Under the pieces are notes generated by a model. The model saw nothing but the letters and a program-made list of their open reading frames with translations, searched no databases and had not been told where the DNA came from. A program made the translations under genes and the position numbers. This document shows positions 9,345-18,104 of a DNA stretch of 36,972 nucleotides, piece by piece. This DNA comes from Planctomycetaceae bacterium (GTDB taxonomy: Bacteria; Planctomycetota; Planctomycetia; Planctomycetales; Planctomycetaceae), in contig JAKFUF010000110.1 in the NCBI GenBank assembly GCA_021732845.1, positions 1-36,972 of the forward strand. Direction: 5' to 3'. Each line of letters begins with the position of its first letter. The stretch's first letter is position 1.

Positions 9345-9431
9345 CGATTCGCTCCCATTCAAAGGCTTGAAACACCCCAAACAGCAGACTGCCCATCTCC
9401 CCCAAAATGCGCCAATCAAAATAGGCACACC

Positions 9432-10095
9432 CCCAAGATTCCAGACGCTCACACGGGTGAATGGGGAAAGAACGAAGCCTGGATCATTTTGGAGGCCCCT
9501 CCTGACTGCAGGGTGTTTGCTGGTTTTAAATCGGGAGTTGATGAGAGTGGCCTGCGAACAGCCCTGGCCGAAGGTCGGGTGGCCGAGTTGCTGCACGCGG
9601 AGCCAGTGGTTCGAGGGGATGTGCTGTACATTCCTGCCGGGACGGTGCATGCCCTGAGTCCCGGGTTACTGTTGGCGGAGGTCCAGCAGGCCAGTGTTCA
9701 GACCTACCGCTTGTACGACTGGGGTCGGTGCGGCACGGATGGCCGGTCACGAGAATTGCACATTGAGAAGGCCATGGCGTGCATTGACTTCAACCGGGGA
9801 CCCCATCAGGCGCGCGTCACCCCGCATCGTCGAAACGTGCTGCACCCGCGTTGAAAACCTTGTCGATTCGCCTTGGTTTGTCGTCCGCCGCCATTCGGGG
9901 ACGGGTCCACATTGCAGATGTTCCGTCGCATCGCCACTCCGCACGGTCCCCTGCCCCTGCAGCACCATCAAGACGCGAAAGCGGTCATCGTGTTCAAGAA
10001 CCACTGGTGAAACCTTGCTGGTGTGTGCCGAGAGCCCTCGGACGACGGTCATTCCCCAGAGCCAATTTGAGTGGCTGGAGATCTCTCTGCCATGA
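9432..10095 (+). pseudogene. manA: Mannose-6-phosphate isomerase (type I, cupin) pseudogene
   Basis: The remnant encodes roughly the last two thirds of a type I phosphomannose isomerase, the enzyme linking fructose-6-phosphate to the mannose-6-phosphate used for GDP-mannose and thus surface polysaccharide. Signature parts: GEWGKNEAWIILEAPPDC, VLYIPAGTVHALSPGLLL with the zinc-ligand histidine, and QTYRLYDWGR. A frameshift near 9805 moves to the frame reading PRIVETCCTRVENLVDSPWF and VVRRHSGTGP. The next 95 bases (9910-10004) are inverted. After them the same frame resumes with GETLLVCAESPRTT and ends FEWLEISLP at 10095. The N-terminal third with the first metal ligands is absent. It is certainly non-functional: truncated, frameshifted and internally inverted. 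Confidence 0.85.
9910..10004. other. 95-bp micro-inversion inside the manA pseudogene
   Basis: On the minus strand this segment encodes VVLEHDDRFRVLMVLQGQ then GTVRSGDATEHLQC, the conserved cupin part missing from the plus strand. Flipping bases 9910-10004 gives an uninterrupted frame from GTGP through this segment to CGETLLV. The breakpoints are flanked by CCA at 9907-9909 and TGG at 10005-10007, a 3-bp inverted match. Confidence 0.85.
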
Positions 10096-10589
10096 TATTG
10101 TGCCGGTTCGCAAATTGGGGCATCCTCAGGCATCCTCTCGCGCTGACGTGGTCGACCTTCTGGGAACGGAGCGGCTGAAGCCGAATCGGGATCGTGAGCT
10201 GGCTTCAATGAATGGTGATGGAGGCGGTTCTGACCGCTATCTCCACACCATGTATTATGTCATGGTTATGTCGGTTCTTTAGCGTTCTCTGTTCGTCCAA
10301 TGAGGGTTGCCTCAAAGACACGGACATTCACAGCAACTTTGCGATTGCCCCTTGCTGAGTCGGGGTGAGTCGGCGGGCAGGCCTTGCGGATTTCCGATGA
10401 GCGGAGCCACTGCTGGCAGGTCACGAGTCGGAGGACTTGGTCATCATGATTATCATTGACCAGCGGCCGCCCTCTCGTGACAAATCCTTGGATCCTCAAG
10501 ACTCTTGACGGCCGAGCGGTCGCGGCCAGTCCACTTCAGGGTCCACCGCCCGGCGCAGAACAACGCAGTCGTCGCAACGGTTATCGTTT
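10096..10589. other. Intergenic stretch, nothing recognised
   Basis: No convincing gene, RNA or repeat was seen. A minus-strand open frame at 10266-10499 has plausible composition (VLRLVTCQQWLRSSEIRKA) but no recognisable family, no supporting start site and no neighbouring fragments, so it is not called. Confidence 0.5.
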
Positions 10590-11912
10590 CTAGCGGGCCT
10601 GCTTGCGTGTGCTAGCACTTTTGCGGGAGGGGGAACTTGATGAACGATCGATTTGAACCTTTTGGATCGTCGATGTGAGCGTCAGCAACTGGCGCAGGTC
10701 CGCGTGAAACGACGGATCGCTGGAACCACCGCGATGGCGATCTTTCTCAAAGCGGATCATGATCTGCAAGAACTTTTCCTGGTGGATGCGGTGGAGGCTG
10801 CTGAGAACCGAGAGGCGGGTGCGCTCCAGTGGGTCCGAAGTCGACTCCATGAGTTGCGTCAGCGGCGCGAAGACCCGATCTTCACGCGCCTCCAGCAGGT
10901 CATCGAGGAGTTGCGCTTGATCTTCGGAAAATGGGTTTGCATCACCGCTTCGTTGTGTCTTCAGGTATCGCCTGAACGCCGTCCCATACGAGACAGGAGG
11001 CCGCATTTCATTTTGAGCAGCGTGGCGTGGCCTGAAACTCTCCGCGTCCAGCATTTCCTTGACACAGGCGCTGATCACCATTGGAGCAGAAAATCTGAGT
11101 TGGAACCTCAGTTTGTCCAACGTGGCAGCCGTCGGCTGGGAAACCCGCACAGTGAAGTCGATGAGATCAAGGCGGTGCTCCAGTTCGACAAACTGTTCCA
11201 ACAACTGCCGCGCCTCCGGGATTTCCTCAGCTTGAAATGCGCTGGGCGACCAGAGAGGAATGCCAAGCGTGAGCGGGAAATCCGATTTCTTGGCGGCATG
11301 GATGTCGTCAGCATCGACTTCACTGACTACCACGGCGGCTCGCCCACAGGTGGCGGTGCTTTTGAGGGGGATGGCGGTGACGAACTCGTCGGTTGTGTTG
11401 ACGGCACCGGCGTCCAAGGCGGTGGCGTCGGTGACGCCGCCACAAACAACGCTGACAGTGTCGACTTCGGTCGCGTAGAAGGCGCCGGCCTCGAAGGTCG
11501 TGGCCTCGGTAACGCTTCCACAGCATATGCTGGCTGTGAGGTCGATGTCGGTGGCGTCGCAGGCGCTGGCCTCGGTGATGCTGCCACAACATACGCTGGC
11601 TGTGCAGTCGATGTCGGTCGCGTAGACGGCGCTGGCGTCGGTGACGCTGCCACCGATGACGCTGGCAGCGGTGTCAACGCTGCCAGGTTGAAAGGAACCA
11701 GCGTAAAAGTCGCTTTTAGCGGCCGTGGAACCGCTACGGTTGAAGCTAGACCAGCAGTCATGCTTCTCGTTGCACTCGCTATACGGACTGAATCCAAATG
11801 CCCGCCGCATGGAACCGTATTGCTGCGGTGTGAGGCTGGCGAAATCCGAGGCCGGAAGGGCGCAGATCCCCAAGCTCCAAAAGATTGCCAGATCCGCCAT
11901 GCTGAACACCAT
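10590..11912 (-). CDS. Unknown protein with cysteine-containing tandem repeats
   Basis: This protein of about 440 residues is of no family I recognise. It starts with a hydrophobic, Trp-containing segment (MVFSMADLAIFWSLGICAL), followed by SLTPQQYGSMRRAFGFSP. Residues ~70-175 are threonine/alanine-rich tandem repeats of the type ASVCCGSITEASACDATDID. The C-terminal half is helical and charged (ARQLLEQFVELEHRLDL, DQAQLLDDLLEAREDRVFA) and ends in a basic Ser/Arg/Lys tail. The opposite strand is also open, because the repeat units are multiples of three without stops, but it has poor amino acid patterns. I chose ATG 11912, just after the stop of the upstream gene (11935). The same frame is open to an ATG at 11990, which would overlap that gene by 56 bp. 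The two genes probably form an operon. Confidence 0.55.
   Translation of the reverse strand: MVFSMADLAIFWSLGICALPASDFASLTPQQYGSMRRAFGFSPYSECNEKHDCWSSFNRSGSTAAKSDFYAGSFQPGSVDTAASVIGGSVTDASAVYATDIDCTASVCCGSITEASACDATDIDLTASICCGSVTEATTFEAGAFYATEVDTVSVVCGGVTDATALDAGAVNTTDEFVTAIPLKSTATCGRAAVVVSEVDADDIHAAKKSDFPLTLGIPLWSPSAFQAEEIPEARQLLEQFVELEHRLDLIDFTVRVSQPTAATLDKLRFQLRFSAPMVISACVKEMLDAESFRPRHAAQNEMRPPVSYGTAFRRYLKTQRSGDANPFSEDQAQLLDDLLEAREDRVFAPLTQLMESTSDPLERTRLSVLSSLHRIHQEKFLQIMIRFEKDRHRGGSSDPSFHADLRQLLTLTSTIQKVQIDRSSSSPSRKSASTRKQAR
11430..11675. repeat. Tandem repeats of 78, 66 and 66 bp in the unknown gene
   Basis: Copies start at 11430, 11508, 11574 and 11640 (the last partial). Each begins GGT(G/A)A(C/T)GC on the plus strand and includes a conserved segment around CTGGCTGTG. 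Unit lengths are multiples of three, so both strands stay open. On the coding minus strand each unit encodes about 22-26 residues with a Cys or Cys-Cys pair followed by GS(V/I)T(D/E)A. Confidence 0.8.
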
Positions 11913-11934
11913 CACCGGGATTTCATCGCGTTGC

Positions 11935-12360
11935 TCATCGAATCCTTCCTGGAAGATGGCGTCCCACCGATGATGACGCATCGGCGCCACTAGCTAGCGC
12001 CCAGCCCCGCGGATGAACGCTCTCCAGCCCGGCGATCAAGTTAAAAGGGTGTGCAACCGGGCTCAGCCGCAGCGCCCACGCCAGTCCCAGAGGATCGCGC
12101 AGGGCAGCACGCAGCACCGGTTGCCCCCCCGCCCCAGAGGCCTCAAGCTGAAACACGCCCGCAGCCAGCAAGTCTGCGGGAGAAAACAAGCGAGGCAGCT
12201 CATCGCACAGCCGTTCAGGGTCTGGCAACCGGAAGAACGACGGGCAGCAAGGTATCGAGTGCCAGGGGTCTGGCAAGCAGGCGGGAGTCCCCCATTCGAC
12301 GATCGTTTGATAGATTGTGGAGGCGGGGGTGCGGGGAGATGGTTTTGCCGGTGGGTCCAT
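11935..12360 (-). CDS. Unknown protein, 141 residues
   Basis: From ATG 12360 the minus strand gives a 141-residue soluble protein. It is proline-rich at the start, has a helical centre (DPERLCDELPRLFSPADLLA) and continues RAALRDPLGLAWALRLSP and AHPFNLIAGLESVHPRGWA. I recognise no domain. Its stop lies 23 bases before the preferred start of the next gene, so the two are probably co-transcribed. An intrinsic-terminator-like hairpin lies just upstream of its start. A gene in a third-party genome with the same partner would be the best clue to function. Confidence 0.45.
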   Translation of the reverse strand: MDPPAKPSPRTPASTIYQTIVEWGTPACLPDPWHSIPCCPSFFRLPDPERLCDELPRLFSPADLLAAGVFQLEASGAGGQPVLRAALRDPLGLAWALRLSPVAHPFNLIAGLESVHPRGWALASGADASSSVGRHLPGRIR

Positions 12361-12387
12361 TATGCGTCCTTGCAGGGGAGCATCCTA

Positions 12388-12408
12388 AAGGGCATCGTGC
12401 CCTTTTTT
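12388..12408 (+). terminator. Intrinsic terminator-like hairpin
   Basis: AAGGGCA-TCG-TGCCCTT forms a perfect 7-bp stem with a 3-base loop. On the plus strand the T-run extends to 12408 (six T in total), giving a standard terminator shape. On the minus strand the T-run is short. No plus-strand gene ends nearby, so it may be left over from an older arrangement or may block read-through towards the insertion element. Confidence 0.55.
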
Positions 12409-12532
12409 GCGCCTCCTTCGGCTTATATGTCAGCCGAGGCGTCACTATGACTTCCTTCGCAGCACTTTGCGCGTGCCGTCCGCTCAAGTTTTGCAGTTGG
12501 AGCGCGCTTGTCAATGCCAATTCCCAAATTTA

Positions 12533-12540
12533 TCGTGCGG
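12533..12540. repeat. Left target-site duplication of the ISKra4-type element
   Basis: TCGTGCGG directly precedes the left end of the element and is repeated exactly at 14032-14039. Because the next base on both sides is G, the duplication could also be counted as 9 bp. Confidence 0.85.
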
Positions 12541-14031
12541 GGGTGTAGTCGTGGATTTCTGTTTTAGAACTTTGCCGCCCAATATTGTTTCCAGGCGTGG
12601 CTGTAGGCCAGGCAGCAGACGCTGGCCATGCGGTTGAGGCGTTGGACTCGCCAGCGGGCTCCGGTTTGCTTGAGTCGGCGGCCGATGCAGTTCTTGCAGG
12701 CCCCTTCAATCTGGCCGCTGCCGATGGGCCGGCCCTCTTCCAGACGCTGCTTGTACTTTATAAATGGTCCGTATGGTTGCCCAGGTAATTCCTCAGGCTC
12801 TCGAAGTGTTCCAATGCGGCGGCATTGGCGGCGAACAACGTGTGGGTCTCCGCAAACACGGACTCCAGCCCGGCCCAGCCTTCCGCCAGCATCCGCCGGT
12901 GCGCGTTCTCAGACCAAGCCGTGGCCGCCGCCTTGTCATCGTCATACAGCAGTTGTCCCGCGGCGATGACATGCTCCCGGGCATGGTAGACATCCAGCAC
13001 GCCCACCGTACCCAACTGGTGCTTGTGGGCCTCCTCCCAGATCCATTTGGCACCATCCGCCAGGACGGAAATCTGGCGATGTTCCCTGATCCCCAGGCGC
13101 GCCGCCCACGTGTCCGACCGTGTCCCAAACAGGTCGCTGGCTTCGATGGCCGCAAACGCCACACGGACCTGGCACCGCGGCAGCGTGCGGTCATCCCATT
13201 CTTCCGGAGTCGCCGCCTCGCCCAGTTCGCGTTTTACGAACAGCCCAATCTTCATCTCCTGCCAGCCGTCCACGGTGTTGACCATGACGCCGTCGGTCAG
13301 GAACTCGGTCTCGCCCGCCGCCTGCTTGTACTCGTCACGCAGATCCTTGTTGCGGCGCTGGAATTCGGCCATGAGCGGCCCTTCCGTCTGGCTCTGTTCG
13401 CGGATGGTCGTGTCGCTGACTTCCAGCCCGCAAAATTCCAACAGATGGTCCATCGAGCAGTCATACGACCAGCTCGCCGCCGCCAGGCAGATCAGGCGTT
13501 TGGCATCCTGGCTGTAGCGGCCGTCAATTCCCAGACGGTCATCCAGCGGGAAGCCTCCCGCCTTGTAGCCCGAACAGCGGAAATAAATCCGCCGGAGCGT
13601 GATCTCGCCAGCCGACGTGAGGAGTTTTCGAGTTTTGCAGCCACAGTGCGCGCAGGTGGTTTGACAGACATTGCAGGTTCGGCCGGGACCCCCTTTTTTT
13701 CGACCGCTGCCGCTTGTTGCTGCAGGGCCGTTGTCAGAGCCAGACGCATGGCCTCGCGGCCTGGTCCACCGCCAGACTCTCGGCGATTCCCAGCACCCTC
13801 CCGTCCGGCGCCGCGTCACAGGCTTTGCGATGCGTGCGATCCTGTGTCACCGCAAATTCAGCCAGCAACCGCTCCTGCGCATCCAGGTTGTCCCATTCCA
13901 AACCGTTCATGGCGATGATCTCCGCAGCTACCGCAGCCATCGTCGAACTGATCCCATTTCGCAACCCAATGGCCGTGAATTGCCATGTTAACGCAGTTAA
14001 CCCAATCGCGCAGTGGAAAGTTACTACACCC
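12541..14031. mobile_element. ISKra4-type insertion sequence with defined ends
   Basis: The 1491-bp element begins GGGTGTAGTC and ends with the inverted match (right end read inwards GGGTGTAGTA), a 9-bp terminal inverted repeat. It is flanked by the 8-bp direct repeat TCGTGCGG. It carries one transposase gene on the minus strand, which is frameshifted. Two GTTAAC palindromes at 13987-13992 and 13996-14001 lie just inside the right end. The intact ends and perfect target duplication suggest a fairly recent insertion compared with the neighbouring decayed genes. Confidence 0.85.
12564..13940 (-). pseudogene. ISKra4-family transposase with three frameshifts
   Basis: The transposase reads continuously only if three one-base steps are corrected. 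From ATG 13940: MAAVAAEIIAMNGLEWDNL to ESLAVDQAAR; after a shift near 13750, MRLALTTALQQQAAAVEKK; after a shift at the A7G5 run near 13690, CNVCQTTCAHCGCKTRKLL (a zinc-knuckle with CxxC pairs), KAGGFPLDDRLGI, VSDTTIREQSQTEG and the catalytic-core motifs TDGVMVNTVDGWQEMK, SVLADGAKWIWEEA and GVLDVYHAREHV. After a shift near 12767 comes the family C-terminus GRPIGSGQIEGACKN then CIGRRLKQTGARWRVQRLN, with stop at 12564-12566. All three shifts are in the minus-one direction. As written it cannot make a full protein, unless the A7G5 site is a programmed slip. Confidence 0.88.
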
Positions 14032-14039
14032 TCGTGCGG
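14032..14039. repeat. Right target-site duplication of the ISKra4-type element
   Basis: This exact copy of TCGTGCGG from 12533-12540 follows directly after the right end of the element and marks the insertion point. Confidence 0.85.
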
Positions 14040-14782
14040 GGCCATTTGACGGCGAAGTGCGTGCCGGTGTGACTGAAACTTTACAACGGGGAGCGTGCGG
14101 ATCGGTGGTTGAAGTGTGCCACCCCCTGGAGGCAGTTTAGTGCGGGCAAGAAGCGGTTTCGGGAGCGGCCTTTTAGCGATGGTGCCGGAGCACTGGCGAG
14201 CAGGATCCTGGCTCTGGATTCTATGAGCGGTAGTCTCTTCCGAGCTGGCCATCCGCAGACAATTGGTTCCCCGTGCAGTGGCAATGCGACCACACTATCT
14301 CCAAGCAACTCTCGCGGACACCTGCTTCATGGCCGCAAACCCTCATTTCGGTGAGACATCCAAAAAGCAGGACGCTTCGCTTTGTGCCTTGTTCACCGCG
14401 AGCGCGACATTGGGATTGGAATAGAGAGAAATCCTGCACGTTGAGACGTTAGCGGCATTGGAAACTGCGGAAGCGCGCGGTTCCGTCCAGGAAGTCCCGT
14501 TGGCTTGCCGACCAGCCGTATTTTGTTGCGTTTTCCATGCCCGGCGGCCGTTCGCTACGTGGAACGACGATTGCATCGCGATTGCTTCCAAGTAACTCTT
14601 CTGCTGGCAGTTCGTTGTGAAATCCGTAAGTCATTGCAAGAGCGGGTGTAACGCCGAACTGTCGGCAATTGAGTTTCCTTCGTCCAATTCGCCCCTCAAC
14701 AGGCTGCGCCCTACTCCGCGGAAGCACCAGAGCCAAAGCCTGCTTCGCCGTGTTGACATCGGTATGATGGCTGAACCGACTG
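14040..14782. other. Intergenic region upstream of the EPS plus-strand block
   Basis: No recognised gene. A minus-strand frame at 14449-14780 has semi-plausible composition but no family signature, and it continues as a shadow of the ligase gene. A TTGACA hexamer sits at 14753-14758, close before the ligase gene, but no good -10 box lies at the right distance. The promoter of the polysaccharide genes must lie somewhere here or just upstream. Confidence 0.45.
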
Positions 14783-17461
14783 ATGCCTGCTTCTGCGATT
14801 GGACCATTCATGCGCCTTGCACCAAGCCGAAACATGGCCGTCTCAGTCTTCGGTGACGCGTCATGGGATCTCTTGCTGGCCCGCCTCCTCCTGTTGGGAA
14901 CACTCTGCGTAGCACCGTGGCTGTTTGGCGGGGTCGAGCCACACACCCAGGTGCTGCTGTTTGCAGGAGTCTGTGGTTCTCTGGCACTTTGGACGGTTTC
15001 CATCCTGCCCCAGATCCGGCGGCGAGGTTCGCTCCGCCTTCCAACCGTGTTGGTTCCCGTGGCGTCCGCGCTGCTGCTTGGGTCCATCCAGCTCATGCCG
15101 CTGTTTGCGCAGCAACCCGGCTCTCCCGCAAACAGCACCGTCGAAGGTCTCGTGCGCGAATCCACGCCCACAGCCAGCATCTATCCCGCTTCCACCCGCT
15201 ATGAGTTGGCTCGCGTGTCCGTTGCCTTCGTCGCGCTGCTGATGGGGGCCGTCCTCTTTCAAACGCGTCAGAGCCAGGTGTGGCTGTGGGGAATCCTGGC
15301 TCTCAATGGTGCTGCATTGGCGTTCTTTGGAATCGTGCAACAACTCAGCTGGAATGGGAAACTCTACTGGATCCATCCGCTTCTCAAAGGGGGGCAACCG
15401 TTTGCGTCGTACGTCAACCGCAATAATGCGGCGGGCTATTTGAATTTGTGCGTCGCCGCTGCCGTCGGGCTCTGCGTCTGGTCGTGTTTTGACGAGCTGA
15501 GTCATCGCGAAGGGAGCGGCGGCAATTTTCCGTCACGGAATCCGCGCGATCGGCTGATGCGATTCCTGGGGAAGGTCTCACGGCTCAACGCTCTCAACCT
15601 GGCTGCCTTCAGCATCCTGGCGTTCATGGCCGCCGGGATTGTCTGTTCCCTGTCGCGTGGCGGCATGCTGGCGCTGGCGGTGACCACGCTGGTGGCGACA
15701 GGTTTGCTGGTTCGCTCAGGCCGATGGGTCGGGATTCTCGGCTGCGTTGTCGCGATCGCCCTGGCCAGCTTCTGGTTGATTTCCTGGCTGGAATTGACGG
15801 ATGGAATCGGCAAGCGGTGGGGAGGCGGTTTGACGGATTTCGCTCACGACTCGCGGTTGGCCAACTGGCCGGACGCCATGCGGGTGATTCCCGATTTTCC
15901 GCTGCTTGGAACCGGATTTGGAACGTACCGCTATGCCTATCAGCCGTACGAATCGCGATACACCGCAGTCTGGTTTTACAACGCGGACAATCAATTCCTC
16001 GAGGGATGGGTTGAAGGAGGGATCGTTGGTCTGGGGTTGATGCTGGCGGCGATCGCGCTCACCATCATCGCCGCAACGGCATACGCCCGGGGTCATCGCA
16101 TGCTTTCACAGGATCCCGTGGCACTTGTGGGATTGTGGGCGATCCTCAGCCAGTGCGTCAGCGCCTTCTTTGACTTTGGACCGGCACTCGTTGCCAATAT
16201 GCTGACATTGGCCGTCCTGGTGGGGGCAGTGACCGGTCGTGTCGCGCGGCATGCCGGTTCCACGGGAATTCCCAAGTGGCTGGCATTGCCTCACATGTCC
16301 ACGGGTTGGACCGCCGCAGTCGGGGCGATTCTGCTGGGACATTCGGCGATGGCGCTGCGGGAAGTGCATGCACTCGCGACCCTGCGCGACACGGATGACA
16401 GGGTGCCAGAGCTCCGCTCCGCGGATTCGTTGCCGGGTGCCCAGTTGACGGAGCTCATCGACCGCCGTTCCGGACTCCTCAAGACCCGGCCGGATGACGC
16501 CGAGACCCATCAGGAACTGGCCGACCTGCTGATTTACCGCTATCGGCAGCAGGCGTTCGTGGTGCTGTCACAACAGACGGACGGCAACCGATTCGCCTGG
16601 AATTTGACAGATCCGGCGGTCTTGTACGCCAAGGTGCAAACCCTCGTCCGTTCCGGCCAGGGAGCCCGGATCAATGAACTGCAGAAGGATCCGCTGATCC
16701 GTGACAATCTAGTCGCGGCCCGGCTCCATCTTGTGGCCGCACAGAGGGCCTGCCCTCTGATGCCCAAAATTGACCTCCAACTGGCAATGCTCGACTTCCT
16801 TGCCAACAGCACTGACCCCACAGGAGAGGCCCATCTGCGGCGCGCCGTCGCGGTCACTCCGACGCGGCCGGATGTGCTTTTTTTGGCGGGGTTCTTGGCA
16901 CACGTGGCTGGGCTTGATGACCTTTCAAATGAATCCTGGCGCAGCTGCCTGCGCTTTGACCCGCAAAAATTTCCGCAGATCGAGAAACTCTTGGGCAAAC
17001 TGCCGTTGCAGGAGCAGATTCGAAGGATTCTGCCGGAATCCCCGGAATTTTTGTTGGCGCTGGCCAATCAAAAATACGCCGGTGAAGGTCAGCGCGCTGA
17101 GCGACACTTGCTTGCTGAGCAGGCCGAAGGATTTCTCCATGCACAGCAAGCGCGCCTGCCCGCAGCTGAGTACCTCCGTCTCCTGGCGCAGGTCCGGTCG
17201 TTGCAGGACCGGAATGCGACGGCTGAAGAACTCTTTCGCCAGGCCCTGCAATTGGCTCCGCTGAATGTGGAGTGGCGGTTCCAGTTCGCCCAGCAACTCC
17301 GCCAGCGCGGAAGGCTTAAGGCCGCGTGCGCACAGGCGGAGGCCTGTGTGTCGCTGTCGCCCGAGCGGCCAGAGTTCCGCAAACTGCTGGCGGAACTTCG
17401 GCTGCAGGTTCTCCGGCGGCCGAGTGACGCATCTGATCCCGAAGACTCAGATGTGCAGTGA
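14783..17461 (+). CDS. O-antigen ligase/polymerase-like membrane protein with TPR tail
   Basis: This 892-residue protein has an N-terminal half with about ten to twelve hydrophobic segments (for example LLLARLLLLGTLCVAPWLFG and LALNGAALAFFGIVQQL). It carries the WaaL/Wzy-type signature around residue 379: LLGTGFGTYRYAYQPYES then YNADNQFLEGWVEGGIVGLG. After about residue 540 the protein is soluble and helical with TPR-like pairs (HQELADLLIYRYRQQ, LAPLNVEWRFQFAQQLRQRG). Such proteins join or transfer undecaprenyl-linked glycan chains at the outer face of the inner membrane. It opens the plus-strand EPS block. ATG 14810 or 14834 is equally possible as the start, and the latter (MAVSVFGDASWDLLLAR) looks most natural. 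Polymerase versus ligase cannot be told from sequence alone. Confidence 0.88.
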   Translation: MPASAIGPFMRLAPSRNMAVSVFGDASWDLLLARLLLLGTLCVAPWLFGGVEPHTQVLLFAGVCGSLALWTVSILPQIRRRGSLRLPTVLVPVASALLLGSIQLMPLFAQQPGSPANSTVEGLVRESTPTASIYPASTRYELARVSVAFVALLMGAVLFQTRQSQVWLWGILALNGAALAFFGIVQQLSWNGKLYWIHPLLKGGQPFASYVNRNNAAGYLNLCVAAAVGLCVWSCFDELSHREGSGGNFPSRNPRDRLMRFLGKVSRLNALNLAAFSILAFMAAGIVCSLSRGGMLALAVTTLVATGLLVRSGRWVGILGCVVAIALASFWLISWLELTDGIGKRWGGGLTDFAHDSRLANWPDAMRVIPDFPLLGTGFGTYRYAYQPYESRYTAVWFYNADNQFLEGWVEGGIVGLGLMLAAIALTIIAATAYARGHRMLSQDPVALVGLWAILSQCVSAFFDFGPALVANMLTLAVLVGAVTGRVARHAGSTGIPKWLALPHMSTGWTAAVGAILLGHSAMALREVHALATLRDTDDRVPELRSADSLPGAQLTELIDRRSGLLKTRPDDAETHQELADLLIYRYRQQAFVVLSQQTDGNRFAWNLTDPAVLYAKVQTLVRSGQGARINELQKDPLIRDNLVAARLHLVAAQRACPLMPKIDLQLAMLDFLANSTDPTGEAHLRRAVAVTPTRPDVLFLAGFLAHVAGLDDLSNESWRSCLRFDPQKFPQIEKLLGKLPLQEQIRRILPESPEFLLALANQKYAGEGQRAERHLLAEQAEGFLHAQQARLPAAEYLRLLAQVRSLQDRNATAEELFRQALQLAPLNVEWRFQFAQQLRQRGRLKAACAQAEACVSLSPERPEFRKLLAELRLQVLRRPSDASDPEDSDVQ

Positions 17462-17468
17462 CTGGAAT

Positions 17469-17498
17469 GGCCAGCCCCAGAATCGGGGTCTCCTGGCC
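17469..17498. terminator. Hairpin just after the ligase-like gene
   Basis: GGCCAG pairs with CTGGCC, and inside it CCCC pairs with GGGG, only 7 bases after the stop codon. There is no T-run, so it may be a weak or factor-dependent terminator or a transcript-stabilising structure. Confidence 0.4.
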
Positions 17499-18104
17499 GG
17501 TCAACTGCATGACGTCACGATTCAACGGCAAAGTTGCAGGTGGCACGCACATCGATGGCTTTGCGCGAGCGCGTCCTGAAGAGATGTCGACTTGAGCCAT
17601 TTTGGATCGACCGGCGAAATCGATCAGGATTTGACCAGGTTTGAAGGGCAATGCAGCACAATCGCGCATTTCGTTGAATTCGCTAGATTCAACCGTCCGA
17701 TGACAGTGATGCGATGCACTGCGGTGGGAATGCCTTCGCTTCAACCGCAGCTCCATGAGAGCTGTGTGACGCAATTCCCAATTCAATGTGTCAAACAGGC
17801 CATTTCTGCGCGCCGATCCCATTCAAACACCGAATCGAACGATTGCTTTCAGACAACGCACGATCTAACCGCTGGAAGTTGAGGCTCGTCAAATCGACCC
17901 GTTGCTGCCCCCCTCCGGCTGACTGCGTGCAAAGGCTTCAACTCAGAATTGCATAGGCAAATCAGCAATTGAGGACGTTTTCAAAACTGCAAGCATGAAG
18001 TGCCCCCGAAGTGCAAATGTTGCGTGGAGCAGTCGGCAAAGCGAGCGAACCAATCCTTGGACAGATCCCGATACACCCGCGTCACCCCTGCAGAAGACTT
18101 TGTC
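17499..18104. other. Intergenic region, no gene recognised
   Basis: About 600 bases lie between the ligase-like gene and the lipoprotein gene without a recognisable coding frame or RNA. The open frame that enters the lipoprotein gene begins at 18000, but codons before the ATG at 18105 lack a signal sequence and are probably untranslated. A promoter for the lipoprotein/export genes is expected here but was not identified. Confidence 0.45.

Noticed and set aside
9910-10004. Invertible DNA switch controlled by a recombinase
   Set aside because: Only 3 bp of inverted homology flank the segment, there is no recombinase nearby, and the gene is already truncated and frameshifted, so a switch would have no product.
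10653-11993. Plus-strand open frame of 446 codons opposite the unknown repeat gene
   Set aside because: It is open because repeat units are multiples of three. Outside the repeat its amino acid pattern is poor, whereas the minus strand gives amphipathic helices and a tidy neighbour gene.
14449-15180. Minus-strand open frame of 243 codons
   Set aside because: Half of it is the shadow of the ligase gene, and the rest has no family signature or start context.
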